Shown here one piece after another: positions 35,422-44,919 of a stretch of DNA of 64,000 nucleotides. A model generated the notes under the pieces. The model ran no database searches. It was not told the DNA's origin and saw nothing but the letters and a program-made list of their open reading frames with translations. The stretch is taken from the NCBI RefSeq assembly GCF_014193895.1, contig NZ_BLZR01000001.1, forward strand, positions 124,001 to 188,000, read 5' to 3'. How positions within the stretch are numbered: the first letter of the stretch is position 1; every line of letters begins with the position of its first letter. The translations under genes and the position numbers were made by a program. The stretch is from Clostridium fungisolvens. GTDB taxonomy: Bacteria > Bacillota > Clostridia > Clostridiales > Clostridiaceae.

Positions 35422-35480
35422 ATTCTTTAAAGGTATGTTTATTTTTATGGCCATCGTTAAGAATATTGTTGAAGTTAATT

Positions 35481-35505
35481 TCAGCACTGTGCTTTAACAA
35501 CACCA
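35481..35505. repeat. Repeat family A fragment
   Basis: TCAGCACTGTGCTTTAACAA matches the end of copy 2 (CACAGTGCTTTAACA). Confidence 0.45.
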
Positions 35506-35516
35506 TTTTAATATAT

Positions 35517-36122
35517 TTATAGATTGATTTTATAAGTTTTTAAATGTTCCTTTAAAAGGTTTGGATCTTTGAGTAAGATCGTGTTGATACCCAGGTTTTT
35601 AGCTCCTTCAACATTTTCTTCAACATCATCTATAAAAATTGATTCCTCAGGGGTAAGATCATATTTTTCTATTAATCTTCTGTAGATAGCTTCCTCAGGT
35701 TTTATAAGTTTTTCTTCATAAGACACAATTCCACCATCAAATAGTTTGAAGAAATCATATTTTTCAAGTATATGCTCAAAGGCAAGTAAATGAAAATTTG
35801 ATAAGAAGTAAACCTTGTAATTTGAATTTTTTAGTGATTTTAAGACTTCCACTGATGGCTCAATTGGAGTAAGAATGTCATACCAATTTTCGAAGGAAAG
35901 CTTTATTAAATCTCCATTATTTATGCTCCTGGTTATTATAGCATTTTTTGCGTCTTCTTCTGTAATGGTACCTCTATCAAGCATTATCCATTCTTCGCTC
36001 TGAAATAATTCTTTATGAACCTCTAAAACTTTTTCAGGCTGCTGGATTTTTGAGTTTAGATACTCAATAGGATTGAATCTCAGTAGTACATTTCCTATGT
36101 CAAATATAATATTTTTATACAT
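35517..36122 (-). CDS. HAD family phosphatase (YihX-like)
   Basis: A 201-residue HAD hydrolase. Motif I reads IIFDIGNVLLRF: the nucleophile D8 is present and the second position is Gly, as in the YihX sugar-phosphatase branch. Motif II serine is in YFLSNFH, and motifs III and IV are KPEEAIY and FIDDVEENVEGA. It probably dephosphorylates a small sugar phosphate or FMN-like substrate. AAGGTGG on the minus strand fits the ATG at 36122 rather than the earlier GTG. Confidence 0.88.
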   Translation of the reverse strand: MYKNIIFDIGNVLLRFNPIEYLNSKIQQPEKVLEVHKELFQSEEWIMLDRGTITEEDAKNAIITRSINNGDLIKLSFENWYDILTPIEPSVEVLKSLKNSNYKVYFLSNFHLLAFEHILEKYDFFKLFDGGIVSYEEKLIKPEEAIYRRLIEKYDLTPEESIFIDDVEENVEGAKNLGINTILLKDPNLLKEHLKTYKINL

Positions 36123-36237
36123 TATTAATACCACCTTATGAATGTTATAGATTATAATTAATTGAAGCTAGTTGTTTTTATGGAAATTAGTAGATAATGA
36201 CATAATTATATATTTTTAAAAGAGAAGTGTAAATAAA

Positions 36238-36275
36238 GATGTGGCACTTCAGTCTGAAAACTATTTTTAAATTGG
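36238..36275. repeat. Repeat family B, left-arm fragment
   Basis: GATGTGGCACTTCAGTCTGA followed by AACTATTTTTAAA, matching the first half of the B copies. The second half is replaced by unrelated sequence. Confidence 0.5.
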
Positions 36276-36287
36276 AGGAATAGATGC

Positions 36288-36530
36288 TTGGAGGATAAAA
36301 ATATAAGAATATTTTCTGTGACAATGAATGTGATAAATTTACTAGTTGCTGTAGTTATCCTAAATAATAATGCTACAGAAAATCGAGCAATAATTAATCA
36401 TCTGCAGCATCATTACTTTAATATTCTTACGAGTAAAACTTATTTTACTGCAAGATCTCTTAACATTATATTAAGAAAAAGTGCTACTCAAAAAACTCAC
36501 TCAACAATACATATTCAATTAGTTTTTTAG
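36288..36530 (+). CDS. Doubtful small ORF, possibly decayed
   Basis: 80 codons from a TTG that directly follows GGAGG, with one hydrophobic stretch (VINLLVAVVILNN). There is no recognisable family. The second half, with ACGAGTAAAACTTATTTTAC, partly resembles family C repeat sequence, so it may be non-coding. An overlapping five-codon frame (MLGG-stop) starts nearby. Low confidence that it is a gene. Confidence 0.25.
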   Translation: MEDKNIRIFSVTMNVINLLVAVVILNNNATENRAIINHLQHHYFNILTSKTYFTARSLNIILRKSATQKTHSTIHIQLVF

Positions 36531-36639
36531 GCTAAAAGTATTTGTTAAATAAATGTTGGTAATGATTAAAAAATTTGATATGTGGCAAGCATTAAGAGGA
36601 TAGCCTAATTATTAAAATTTTCTTTGAGAGGTGTTTCTT

Positions 36640-37530
36640 TTGCTACAGCACGATGTTGAATTGAAAAAATTTGATCTCCATACTAACAAGGTTCTAAAAA
36701 GAGATTTTTATAAAGATAGAGTTGTAACTGCGTGTCCACTTTGTGGATCAACTTGGCATATTAAATATGGCTTTTATAATGGAATTCAAAGATATAAATG
36801 CAAAGTGTGTGAAAAAACTTTTTCGCGTACAACTAATTCACTATGGAGTTATTCAAAAAAGAATACTAGAACTTGGCTGGAATTTACTGAATTAATGACG
36901 GAAAATAAAACCTTGAAATTTTGCGCAGAAAAGCTAAACATCAGTATTGGCACAGCTTTTTATTGGAGACACAAAATACTTAAGGCGTTGAGCATAGACT
37001 CAATTCCAGATAGTCTATCAGGAGTTGTACATATAGGAAAAGTTATTGTAAAAGAGAATTTTAAAGGGTGTAGAGATGCAGAAATACTAGCCGAAGCAAC
37101 TCCAAGAGAGAACATTTGGGTTATTGGTGCAAAAGGACAAGAAGACACTATGTTTATAAAACCAATATTTAAGCATCACTGGAATAAGGTGGCTTTCAAT
37201 GAAAAAGTTTATTCTAAAATAGAAAAAAACTCATATATTGCTGCATACGGAGACAGCAATATAAACTCAGTAGCGATGAGACATAATAAAAGTAAATCTA
37301 TTAAGGTTGAGAAAGAGTATAGAATAAAATATATTTGGCCAAATTTGAAAAAATGGCTATCAATCTTCCATGGAGTGGCCTCAAAGTATCTTCAAAGATA
37401 CCTTAGTTTTTTCATATTAATGAATTTGGATAAGGTACACGATTATATGGACTTGATATATGATAGATTATCTGAAGGAAATAGATTTATAAGAACTGAA
37501 GAAATAAGAATTATGAATTCACCTTTTTAA
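36640..37530 (+). pseudogene. IS1595-like transposase relative lacking catalytic residues
   Basis: A 296-residue frame without a stop. An N-terminal zinc ribbon (CPLCGSTW...YKCKVCEKTFSR), a helix-turn-helix region (TLKFCAEKLNISIGTAFYWR) and a C-terminal LKKWLSIFHGVASKYLQRYL block match IS1595-group transposases. Where active members have the first catalytic acid (typically ADE.), this protein has VHIGKVIV, so the DDE site is broken; a later D in AAYGDSN may be the second acid. No inverted repeats were found around it. It is either a decayed transposase or a DNA-binding protein derived from one. TTG start with GAGAGGTG upstream. Confidence 0.65.
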
Positions 37531-37826
37531 AAAATTACAATTTAATAGATATAAGCTCTAATAGGTTCATAAGCCAATAAAGCAACAACTGTTAACCAAA
37601 AGTAATTAAAAACATATAATTTTATCCGAAACTGTTTTTAACAATGTCCTAGTTTTAAAGAAGCAGATTTAGAATATAAAGTTAATCATAGGGTTGTCCA
37701 TCGGCGGGTATAAATATTTACCAACATTTATTTAATAAATAACTGTATATAAAAAAATAGATTAAGGATATAGAATAGATTTTTCTCACAGCCTCCTATA
37801 GTTAGTCTATTGGAATAAGAAACACA
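37531..37826. other. Intergenic spacer, no supported gene
   Basis: Only short frames and no structured element were recognised between the transposase relative and the tetR promoter. Confidence 0.35.
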
Positions 37827-37882
37827 TTGACAACAATACTTGAAGAATTTAAAATGGAAACCAAGAAGTATATTTTGGTTTC
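37827..37882 (+). promoter_or_regulatory. Promoter and operator of the tetR / RPH-like operon
   Basis: TTGACA (37827-37832) and TAAAAT (37850-37855) with 17 bp between. Immediately downstream an 8-bp inverted repeat, GAAACCAA (37857-37864) and TTGGTTTC (37875-37882), covers the likely transcription start, as expected for a TetR repressor site. Confidence 0.7.
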
Positions 37883-37927
37883 TTTGGTTTACCTGTAATA
37901 TAAAGATATGTTGGTGGAGTGATTAAT

Positions 37928-38515
37928 ATGGAAGAGATGAATATAAATAAAAAGAGAATTTTGCAGGCGGGGCATGAGCTTTTCGATAGTAGAGGATATA
38001 AAAGTGTCACTGTAAAGGATTTAGCAGATAAATTAGGAATGAGTAAAAAAACTATATATCAATATTTCTCTAGTAAAGAGGAAATTGCAACAGCAGTAGT
38101 GGAAGAGTCTATGTTAAGACTGAATCAGGCTACAGATGTAGCGGAATATTCTAGTTCGGATCCTTTAAGTGTTATTAAAGCAATTTTTAATAATTTAAGA
38201 GATGAATCCATGAGATTTGGGCCATTATTCCTAAATGATATTGAAAAATATCTTCCAGAGTTATCATATAAATATAAAGTGTTTAAGAGTGGGAAAAGAG
38301 AACACATAAAAAATATATTAAAAGAAGCTCAAGAGGCGGGCATTGTAAAAGATGTTCCTATAGATCTAACTACAGAGATACTTGGCGTATGTTTAAAGGC
38401 AATTGTTAAGTCTGATGAAGTTTATAAACATGGCTATTCAAGAGAAGATGTAATAAATCTATTTTTAAATATTTTTTGTAATGGAATTGCAGACTCTGAA
38501 AATTCTAAAGCTTAG
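37928..38515 (+). CDS. TetR family transcriptional regulator
   Basis: 195 residues. The N-terminal helix-turn-helix (ILQAGHELFDSRGYKSVTVK, then LGMSKKTIYQYFSSKEEI) is clearly TetR; the helical C-terminal ligand domain is specific to this protein. GGTGGAG precedes the ATG. The next gene starts 15 bases after the stop, so it probably represses its own operon, including the RPH-like enzyme, through the inverted repeat at 37857-37882. Confidence 0.93.
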   Translation: MEEMNINKKRILQAGHELFDSRGYKSVTVKDLADKLGMSKKTIYQYFSSKEEIATAVVEESMLRLNQATDVAEYSSSDPLSVIKAIFNNLRDESMRFGPLFLNDIEKYLPELSYKYKVFKSGKREHIKNILKEAQEAGIVKDVPIDLTTEILGVCLKAIVKSDEVYKHGYSREDVINLFLNIFCNGIADSENSKA

Positions 38516-38530
38516 TTTAGGGGGATTATC

Positions 38531-41203
38531 ATGAAGAATTACGTATTAAGATTTGAAGAAATTGATAAAACGTACTTACCTTATGTTGGAGGAAAAGGTG
38601 CTAACTTAGGTGAAATGACTAAAGCTGGTTTTCCTGTCCCTCAAGGATTTTGTGTTACGACCTATGCTTATAAAACTTTTACTTCAAAAAGCGAAGAGAT
38701 GAAAAGGTTTTTCCGCGAGCTTGACAAGCTAAATCCAGATGATTTAGATCAGATTAGTAATTTGGGGAAGAGCATACGTCAGCATTTGAATTCAATTGAA
38801 ATGCCAGAAGATATAAAATCCTCTATTTTAAATGCTTGGAGAGGCAACGGAAGCAATAAAGCATATGCTGTACGTTCAAGCGCCACTGCTGAAGATTTGC
38901 CTACAGCTTCATTTGCAGGGCAACAGGATACGTATTTAAATATATGTGGAGAAAAGGAACTTCTCAAAGCAATACAAAATTGTTGGGCTTCATTATTTAC
39001 AGACAGAGCAATCTCTTATCGTGCTAAGAACAAGTTTGACCATAGATTAGTGCTGCTTTCAGTTGTGATTCAAGAGATGGTTTTTCCTGATGTATCTGGT
39101 ATTGCTTTTACTGCTGATCCTATTACAGGACGTAGAAAAACAGTTTCTATTGATGCGAGCTTTGGCTTAGGAGAAGCTCTGGTTTCAGGCTTAGTAACTG
39201 CTGACTTGTACCAAGTTAGATATGGGAAAGTGATAAAGAAGCAAATATCAAAAAAGAAATTAGCCATATATTCTGTGCCTGAAGGTGGAACCATACAAAA
39301 AGATATTCCACTGGAAAAACAGGAGATGCAAGCTCTACCTGATGATAGAATTGTAGAATTAGCAAGTCTTGCTCAGAAAATTGAAGCTCATTATGGCTTA
39401 GAGCAAGATATAGAATGGGGCTTTGTTCAAGATAAATTTTACATTCTTCAAAGTCGTCCTATTACATCTTTATATCCGTTGCCATCAGTTTCAGATGAAA
39501 GGTTTCATGCTTATATTTCCTTTGGACATATTCAGATGATGACTGATGCTATGAAACCATTAGCTATATCTCTTTTGAGTAATGTAGTTAACTTTATTAG
39601 AGATAATCCTTATTCTTCGGAAAATAATATTATTATAGCTTCTGGAGGACGAGCTTTTGCAGATATCACTGCGCCTCTTTTATTAAAACCTTCAAGAAAA
39701 TTACTTTTGAAAGTGTCTAAAGGTATGGATGAATCAATGTCAGCGGCTCTGTCAGAGGTTACTAGACGTGAGGAGTTTCTTAAACTTTCTTTACAGAGAG
39801 ATAATGTGCTTAAAACTTTTAGAAAGGCTGCACCAATAATTATACCTGTAATGTTAAGAGTAGCTAATAATTTATTTATTAAGAATCCAGTTAAGGCTAG
39901 AGATAATGTTAATTTGCTAATTGAAGAAATAGTAAGGGAAAATGAAATAAAAATATCAAATTCAAAAGGTACGGATAGAATTCGTAATATAAGGCAGGGG
40001 ATGGGAAACATGATGCCTGCAGTGCTTTCAAAGGTTCCTGTTTACCTAATTGCAGCAGTTCTTGCAGCAAAAGCTTTAGAAGAAAGTCTCAATAAGCAAG
40101 TTGGAGATAAGAGAAGTGCTTATTTATTAAGTAAGTTAAATAAGTCATTGCCTGGTAATGTTACAACAGAGCTTGGGCTTGAATTGGGGGATATTGCAGA
40201 CAACATAAGGAAATATCCAGAAGTAATAGAATATTTGCAAAGGGCAAGCAAATTTAATTTTTATGAGGAGCTTGTTAAAGTAGATGGAGGGCCTGAGTTT
40301 CAGGCACAATTTAATAGTTTTCTAAAAAAATATGGCATGAGAGGCTCAGGAGAGATTGATATAACAAAACCTAGATGGAATGAAGATCCTACACAACTTA
40401 TTCCATCAATTATTAGTCATGTACGAACTACGAGACCAGGTGAGCATAGAGAAAAATATAATCAGGGCATTGTTGAAGCAACACAAGCTGAAGAAGAGAT
40501 TCTTATGCAATTTAAATCTTTAAAAAGGATTAAAATAAAAAGATTAGTTAAATTATATCGTAACTTAATGGGCATGAGAGAACATCACAAGTTTGCAGTA
40601 GTTAAGCTATTGAATATATATAAACGTGCTATTTTAGAAGAAGCTCGAAGCTTTGTACAAAGAGGAATACTGGAAGATGAAGAAGATATATTTTATTTAA
40701 CCTTGGAAGAAATCATTGAGTTAGAAGAAGGAACTTTTTCAAACAATATTAAAGACTTCATAGTGGAAAGAAAAAAACAACACGAAGTGAATAAAGATAA
40801 GAATCCCCCACGGGTTATGACAAGTGAAGGTGAAATAATTGTAGGTAAATCTAGAGATGTGATAGTTCCAGAGGGGGCTTTAAGTGGAACACCTGTATCT
40901 GTAGGTGTTATTGAAGGCATAGCAAGAGTTGTCGTTAGACTTGAGGAGGCAAAACTAAATCCTGGCGAAATATTAGTAGCGCCATATACAGATCCAGCAT
41001 GGACACCTCTATTTACTTCTGCAGTTGGTCTAGTTACAGAAGTTGGTGGAATGATGACTCATGGTTCAGTAGTTGCACGTGAGTATGGCATTCCAGCTGT
41101 TGTTGGAATTGAAAAGGTTACAGAAATCATTAAAGATGGAGATTATATTAGAGTCAATGGAACAGATGGATTCGTTCAGATACTTAAAACAAAGAAAAGG
41201 TAG
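38531..41203 (+). CDS. Rifampin phosphotransferase-like (PEP-synthase-related) enzyme
   Basis: 890 residues. An N-terminal ATP-binding domain (VGGKGANLGEMTKAG, AVRSSATAEDLPTASFAGQQ, QEMV, FTADP) is followed by a long central helical region and a C-terminal swivelling domain with the phospho-histidine H844 in GGMMTHGSVVAREYGIPAVV. PEP synthase and PPDK carry a further PEP-binding barrel after the His domain; this protein ends 46 residues after H844. That order (ATP, drug-binding, His) and the size are those of rifampin phosphotransferase, which inactivates rifamycins. A different small-molecule substrate is possible. It forms an operon with the tetR gene just upstream. Confidence 0.75.
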   Translation: MKNYVLRFEEIDKTYLPYVGGKGANLGEMTKAGFPVPQGFCVTTYAYKTFTSKSEEMKRFFRELDKLNPDDLDQISNLGKSIRQHLNSIEMPEDIKSSILNAWRGNGSNKAYAVRSSATAEDLPTASFAGQQDTYLNICGEKELLKAIQNCWASLFTDRAISYRAKNKFDHRLVLLSVVIQEMVFPDVSGIAFTADPITGRRKTVSIDASFGLGEALVSGLVTADLYQVRYGKVIKKQISKKKLAIYSVPEGGTIQKDIPLEKQEMQALPDDRIVELASLAQKIEAHYGLEQDIEWGFVQDKFYILQSRPITSLYPLPSVSDERFHAYISFGHIQMMTDAMKPLAISLLSNVVNFIRDNPYSSENNIIIASGGRAFADITAPLLLKPSRKLLLKVSKGMDESMSAALSEVTRREEFLKLSLQRDNVLKTFRKAAPIIIPVMLRVANNLFIKNPVKARDNVNLLIEEIVRENEIKISNSKGTDRIRNIRQGMGNMMPAVLSKVPVYLIAAVLAAKALEESLNKQVGDKRSAYLLSKLNKSLPGNVTTELGLELGDIADNIRKYPEVIEYLQRASKFNFYEELVKVDGGPEFQAQFNSFLKKYGMRGSGEIDITKPRWNEDPTQLIPSIISHVRTTRPGEHREKYNQGIVEATQAEEEILMQFKSLKRIKIKRLVKLYRNLMGMREHHKFAVVKLLNIYKRAILEEARSFVQRGILEDEEDIFYLTLEEIIELEEGTFSNNIKDFIVERKKQHEVNKDKNPPRVMTSEGEIIVGKSRDVIVPEGALSGTPVSVGVIEGIARVVVRLEEAKLNPGEILVAPYTDPAWTPLFTSAVGLVTEVGGMMTHGSVVAREYGIPAVVGIEKVTEIIKDGDYIRVNGTDGFVQILKTKKR

Positions 41204-41271
41204 ATTAAGAATTCAAGTATTGTTGTTATGAAGTTTACCTAATATAAAAAGTTTGTACTTTGACATACAGT

Positions 41272-41311
41272 AAAAAAGATTAAGCTCTAATATGGCTTAA
41301 TCTTTTTTTTT
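41272..41311 (+). terminator. Terminator after the RPH-like gene
   Basis: AAAAAAGATTAAGC pairs with GCTTAATCTTTTTT, with nine T. Confidence 0.92.
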
Positions 41312-41339
41312 GTAGGCTATATTTAAGCTATTGTTTAAA

Positions 41340-41395
41340 TTAAGTACTCATGCAGGAGATGATATATGAGCTAGTTATTATAATTAAATAAATTT
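41340..41395. repeat. Diverged right end of composite element A/E
   Basis: AATTAAGTACTCATGCAGGA then GATGATATATGAGC is an inverted, degraded version of 26110-26149. Confidence 0.45.
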
Positions 41396-41411
41396 TCCAT
41401 ATGGAATGGTA

Positions 41412-41831
41412 TTATTTCTGCTTATATACACCAAATCCAGTGATGATTAATTTATTCCAACCAGTTACCTCATCGTCAATCCATCTGAACTCAATATTAA
41501 GTTCCTTAAGCCATGCATTAAGTCCGTTACTTTTCTTACTTACATTTGGCGATTGTCTTCCAAACTTTTCTTTAATCATTTCAAGTAATTCAGCTTGTTC
41601 CTCTTGAGCTAATTCCTTACCTAACATTTCCTTGATAATTTCGCGACATTCTGAATAAGATAGATGATCTTCAGAATATATCTCGTTAGCTAATAATTGT
41701 CTCTTATTATTTAAGGTAGCAATTACTTCATTTATTTCAGCTGTATTTGATAAATATTTTTTAGCTACATTTATAGCTACTATATCATTGTCTATTCTAT
41801 TTATTGATTTTTCTAGTTTTTCATTTCTCAT
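41412..41831 (-). CDS. Conserved-looking hypothetical protein
   Basis: 139 residues, not recognised. The first 90 residues are helical and charged (MRNEKLEKSINRIDNDIVAI, then KELAQEEQAELLEMIKEKFG). The last 35 contain a compact WLKELNIEFRWIDDEV and GWNKLIITGFGVYK stretch that could form a small beta unit. There is no signal peptide or membrane segment. A purine-rich AAAGTGAG lies upstream on the minus strand. It is alone between the RPH-like and oleate hydratase genes. Confidence 0.6.
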   Translation of the reverse strand: MRNEKLEKSINRIDNDIVAINVAKKYLSNTAEINEVIATLNNKRQLLANEIYSEDHLSYSECREIIKEMLGKELAQEEQAELLEMIKEKFGRQSPNVSKKSNGLNAWLKELNIEFRWIDDEVTGWNKLIITGFGVYKQK

Positions 41832-42200
41832 TTTAGTATTCTCACTTTACTTTTTTATTTGTAAGTTATTTTGATTCATAATAAAACTTATATTTTCAAG
41901 GTAGCTCATCACAATCTATGAGTTTTTTGAAAAAAGTTTCAGGTGGAACTTATGCATCTTTTATAACAATAAGCAATTATAGCACTAAATCAATAATCTT
42001 ACAAAGTAAAGTATTAAGTATAGATTAGAACGTAATATATATTCAAGTAAAATCAACTGATGAAAATAGATTAAAGTATATTTCATTTTACAATTTGTGG
42101 CTAACGTCAAAAAAACAGACACTTTTAATCTTGTGTATGTTTTTTAGACAAACTTTAAAAAGTGATTATTCAACATCTTTTTAATAAGAATTATATTAAA
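41832..42200. other. Intergenic spacer, no supported gene
   Basis: AT-rich sequence with no start signal, strong dyad or repeat recognised before the B copy at 42201. Confidence 0.35.
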
Positions 42201-42267
42201 GATGTACCAATTGAAGCAGAAATGTTTTTCAGGATTCTCATAGATTTTTCTAAGAGAAATGGTACAT
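42201..42267. repeat. Repeat family B, shortened copy
   Basis: GATGTACCAATTGAAG at the left, GAGAAATGGTACATA at the right, with an inner AGGATTCTCATAG...TAAGAGAA dyad. Upstream of oleate hydratase. Confidence 0.6.
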
Positions 42268-42332
42268 ATATAAACTTTAAAAGTAAGTTAAGTGCACTTA
42301 TAAAAAATGGGATAAAGAGAGGTTGATAAAAG

Positions 42333-43991
42333 ATGAGGTTTAATTTTGATAGGAATTTAGAGGTAGACAAAGTACAGGCTTATTTAGTTGGGGGAGGAAT
42401 TGCATCTCTTTCTGCAGCTGTATATCTAATTAGAGATGGACACGTTCCAGCAAAGAATATCCATATACTTGAGCAAAGCAGTATAACAGGGGGAAGCATG
42501 GATGGTAATGGCAATCCTGAAACTGGTTATATAATTCGTGGTGGAAGAATGTTTGATGAAGAAGCATATGAATGTATCTTTGGAATAATGGAGTGTATTC
42601 CTTCACTAACTGATCCTAACGTTTCAATTATGGATGAGTTCAGAGCATTTAATAAAAAAATTCATACATCATCAAAGGCTAGATTAATAGATAATGATGC
42701 GAAAATATTAGAATCATCAAAGCTTGGATTTAATCGCGAGGATAGATTAGCATTAATAGATATTTTAATGCAATCAGAAGAATCATTGGGGACTAAAGAT
42801 ATTACATCATGTTTTCCAGAATCATTTTTCAAAACTAACTTCTGGTATCAATGGACTACAACCTTTGCATTTGAACCTTGGCATAGCGCAGTAGAATTTA
42901 AGAGATATCTTCATAGATTTTTCCATGAGCTACCAAGAATTAGCGATTTATCCGGAGTACGTCGTACACCATACAATCAATATGATTCAATAATACTACC
43001 TATGACTCAGTGGCTAAAGGCTCAAGGTGTAGATTTTCAGTATGAGTGCTTAGTTACTAACTTAGAGTTTAAATCACAAGAAGATAAAAAGACTGTTGTA
43101 GGAATTGATTATAAAAAAGGTAATAAAGAAGATAGAATAATTGTTGAAGATGGAGATTTTGTTTTTGTAACGATTGGTTCTTTAACAGCAGGAGCTAGTC
43201 TTGGTTCTATGACAAATGCTCCAACATTAAATGACAAAACTGTTGGTGGTGACTGGGAGCTTTGGGAAAAGATTGCGAAGGAATCGCCAAGTTTTGGAAA
43301 ACCACAGGTCTTTAACCAAAGAGTAGAGGAGTCAATGTGGGAGTCCTTCACAGTTACCCTTAAAGATCCTACAATGGTGGATAAAATAGTAGAATATACA
43401 GGAAATCAGCCAGGTACAGGTGCCCTTATGACATTTAAGGACTCAGGTTGGTTTATGTCGATAGTTCTACACAATCAACCTCATTTTCTAAATCAGCCGG
43501 ATAATGTGCAAGCTTTCTGGGGTTATGCTTTATTCCCATATAATGAAGGTGATTTTGTAAAGAAGAGAATGATAGATTGCACTGGAGAGGAAATATTAAC
43601 TGAGCTTTTATATCATCTTAATTTTAAAGAAGATATGGAAAAGATTATGAGTACATCAATTTGCATCCCTTGTATAATGCCATTTATAACTAGTCAGTTT
43701 TTAACAAGATCAAAAGGTGATAGACCACAAGTAGTACCAGAATGTTCAACTAACTTAGCTTTCCTTGGACAATTTGCTGAAATACCAGATGATGTTGTGT
43801 TTACAGTAGATTACTCAGCAAGATCTGCACAAATGGCTGTTTATAAATTCTTAGACTTAGATAAGGAAGTTACTCCTATATATAAAGGGCAATATGATGC
43901 TAGAGTGCTTCTTAATTCAGCAATGGTTATGATGAGAGACGATAATTTGAGAGAAGAGATTATGGCACTTAAATCAATGATTATGAAATAG
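42333..43991 (+). CDS. ohyA: Oleate hydratase (myosin-cross-reactive antigen family)
   Basis: A 552-residue FAD enzyme that adds water to the cis-9 double bond of unsaturated fatty acids, forming 10-hydroxy acids; it detoxifies free fatty acids. The FAD-binding motif is AYLVGGGIASLSAAVYL and the substrate loop includes GNGNPETGYIIRGGRMFDEE. Family blocks WTTTFAFEPWHSAVEFKRY, FTVDYSARSAQMAVY and the conserved end are present at normal length. AGAGAGG precedes the ATG. It is transcribed alone, with a terminator behind it; the convergent tetR gene is unlikely to share its transcript. Confidence 0.97.
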   Translation: MRFNFDRNLEVDKVQAYLVGGGIASLSAAVYLIRDGHVPAKNIHILEQSSITGGSMDGNGNPETGYIIRGGRMFDEEAYECIFGIMECIPSLTDPNVSIMDEFRAFNKKIHTSSKARLIDNDAKILESSKLGFNREDRLALIDILMQSEESLGTKDITSCFPESFFKTNFWYQWTTTFAFEPWHSAVEFKRYLHRFFHELPRISDLSGVRRTPYNQYDSIILPMTQWLKAQGVDFQYECLVTNLEFKSQEDKKTVVGIDYKKGNKEDRIIVEDGDFVFVTIGSLTAGASLGSMTNAPTLNDKTVGGDWELWEKIAKESPSFGKPQVFNQRVEESMWESFTVTLKDPTMVDKIVEYTGNQPGTGALMTFKDSGWFMSIVLHNQPHFLNQPDNVQAFWGYALFPYNEGDFVKKRMIDCTGEEILTELLYHLNFKEDMEKIMSTSICIPCIMPFITSQFLTRSKGDRPQVVPECSTNLAFLGQFAEIPDDVVFTVDYSARSAQMAVYKFLDLDKEVTPIYKGQYDARVLLNSAMVMMRDDNLREEIMALKSMIMK

Positions 43992-44000
43992 TTTAATTTT

Positions 44001-44050
44001 AAGGTTTCCAAGCAGTCTATAAAAAAGAAGGCTTGGAAACCTTTATTATT
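44001..44050 (+). terminator. Terminator after ohyA
   Basis: AAGGTTTCCAAGC pairs with GCTTGGAAACCTT; followed by TATTATT. Confidence 0.85.
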
Positions 44051-44061
44051 AGCCTATGTTT

Positions 44062-44110
44062 AAGAGCATCGGATGTATAAGCACTTAATTTTCAACACAG
44101 TACTTTAATT
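44062..44110. repeat. Repeat family A, copy 4
   Basis: GAGCATCGGATGTATAAGCA then CTTAATTTTCAACACAGTAC. Its end overlaps the stop codon of the convergent tetR gene. Confidence 0.75.
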
Positions 44111-44659
44111 TCTAGACAATGCTCCAAGCATACTACCTTCAACTATATTTTTAACTTGGTCTACTAAGGTTTGGCAAGATTCCTTCATTCCAGCTTTAAT
44201 CCATTGAACTATTATACCAACAAAGGCATGGGTATAAAAATCACAGATAAATTTTTTGTTGGTATCAGAGACTTTCATCCCTAGGGATATATCATTAACA
44301 ACTCCCATTATTAATTCATAACTAAACTCAAAGAAATAACTATCGAAAGCATTTTGTCCAGGAGTATTAAGTGCGTTAATATAAAAGGATTTATTATTAG
44401 CTAGATAACATAAAGTTCTATACATACCATCAGTCCAGTTATCATAATGTCTGTAGTTTGATATACTTTCTGTGACTTCAGTATAATAGATCCAATTTAC
44501 AAGATCGAATTTATCTCTAAAATGATAATAGAAAGTTTGTCTGTTTAACCCGCAGTTGTCTGCAATTTCTTGTATCGATATCTTAGATAGTGGAATAGTT
44601 TTCATTAATTCCTTAATAGAAACAGCAAGAGCTTTTTTGGTTATCAATGATTCTGACAT
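44105..44659 (-). CDS. TetR family regulator (DhaS-like group)
   Basis: 184 residues. It begins with a TetR helix-turn-helix (SKISIQEIADNCGLNRQTFY, then YHFRDKFDLVNWIYY). The HFRDKFDLVNWIY stretch and the C-terminal region resemble the DhaS-like group of TetR regulators. GGAG precedes the ATG on the minus strand. It is divergent from the EamA transporter gene, with dyads in the spacer, and probably controls it. Confidence 0.9.
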   Translation of the reverse strand: MSESLITKKALAVSIKELMKTIPLSKISIQEIADNCGLNRQTFYYHFRDKFDLVNWIYYTEVTESISNYRHYDNWTDGMYRTLCYLANNKSFYINALNTPGQNAFDSYFFEFSYELIMGVVNDISLGMKVSDTNKKFICDFYTHAFVGIIVQWIKAGMKESCQTLVDQVKNIVEGSMLGALSRN

Positions 44660-44670
44660 ATTAATCTCCT

Positions 44671-44684
44671 ATAACTGTAGTTAT
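44671..44684. promoter_or_regulatory. Dyad between tetR and transporter gene, candidate operator
   Basis: ATAACT-GT-AGTTAT just upstream of the tetR ribosome binding site. Related half-sites (TGTAGTTTA at 44694-44702, TAAACTATAG near 44735) follow in the same spacer. Confidence 0.5.
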
Positions 44685-44919
44685 ATATAACAATGTAGTT
44701 TATCGATATGGAGTGATTATAGATTATATTATAATAAACTATAGTCAATGATTCAATTCTATACTTTAACATGACTATATTAAGAATAGAATTATCATTG
44801 TTTTTTCCTCGAACATTTAATAATATAGTTAATAGAGTCTTTTTAGTACTTTTACCTAGAGAGTTAATGGGTGGATGTATATGAATGATGCAAGGAATCT
44901 AATTAATAGGAGAAGCAAA

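Noticed and set aside
38531..41203. Call as PEP synthase or pyruvate phosphate dikinase
   Set aside because: The phospho-histidine domain is at the very C-terminus and the PEP-binding barrel is absent, which fits the rifampin phosphotransferase order instead.
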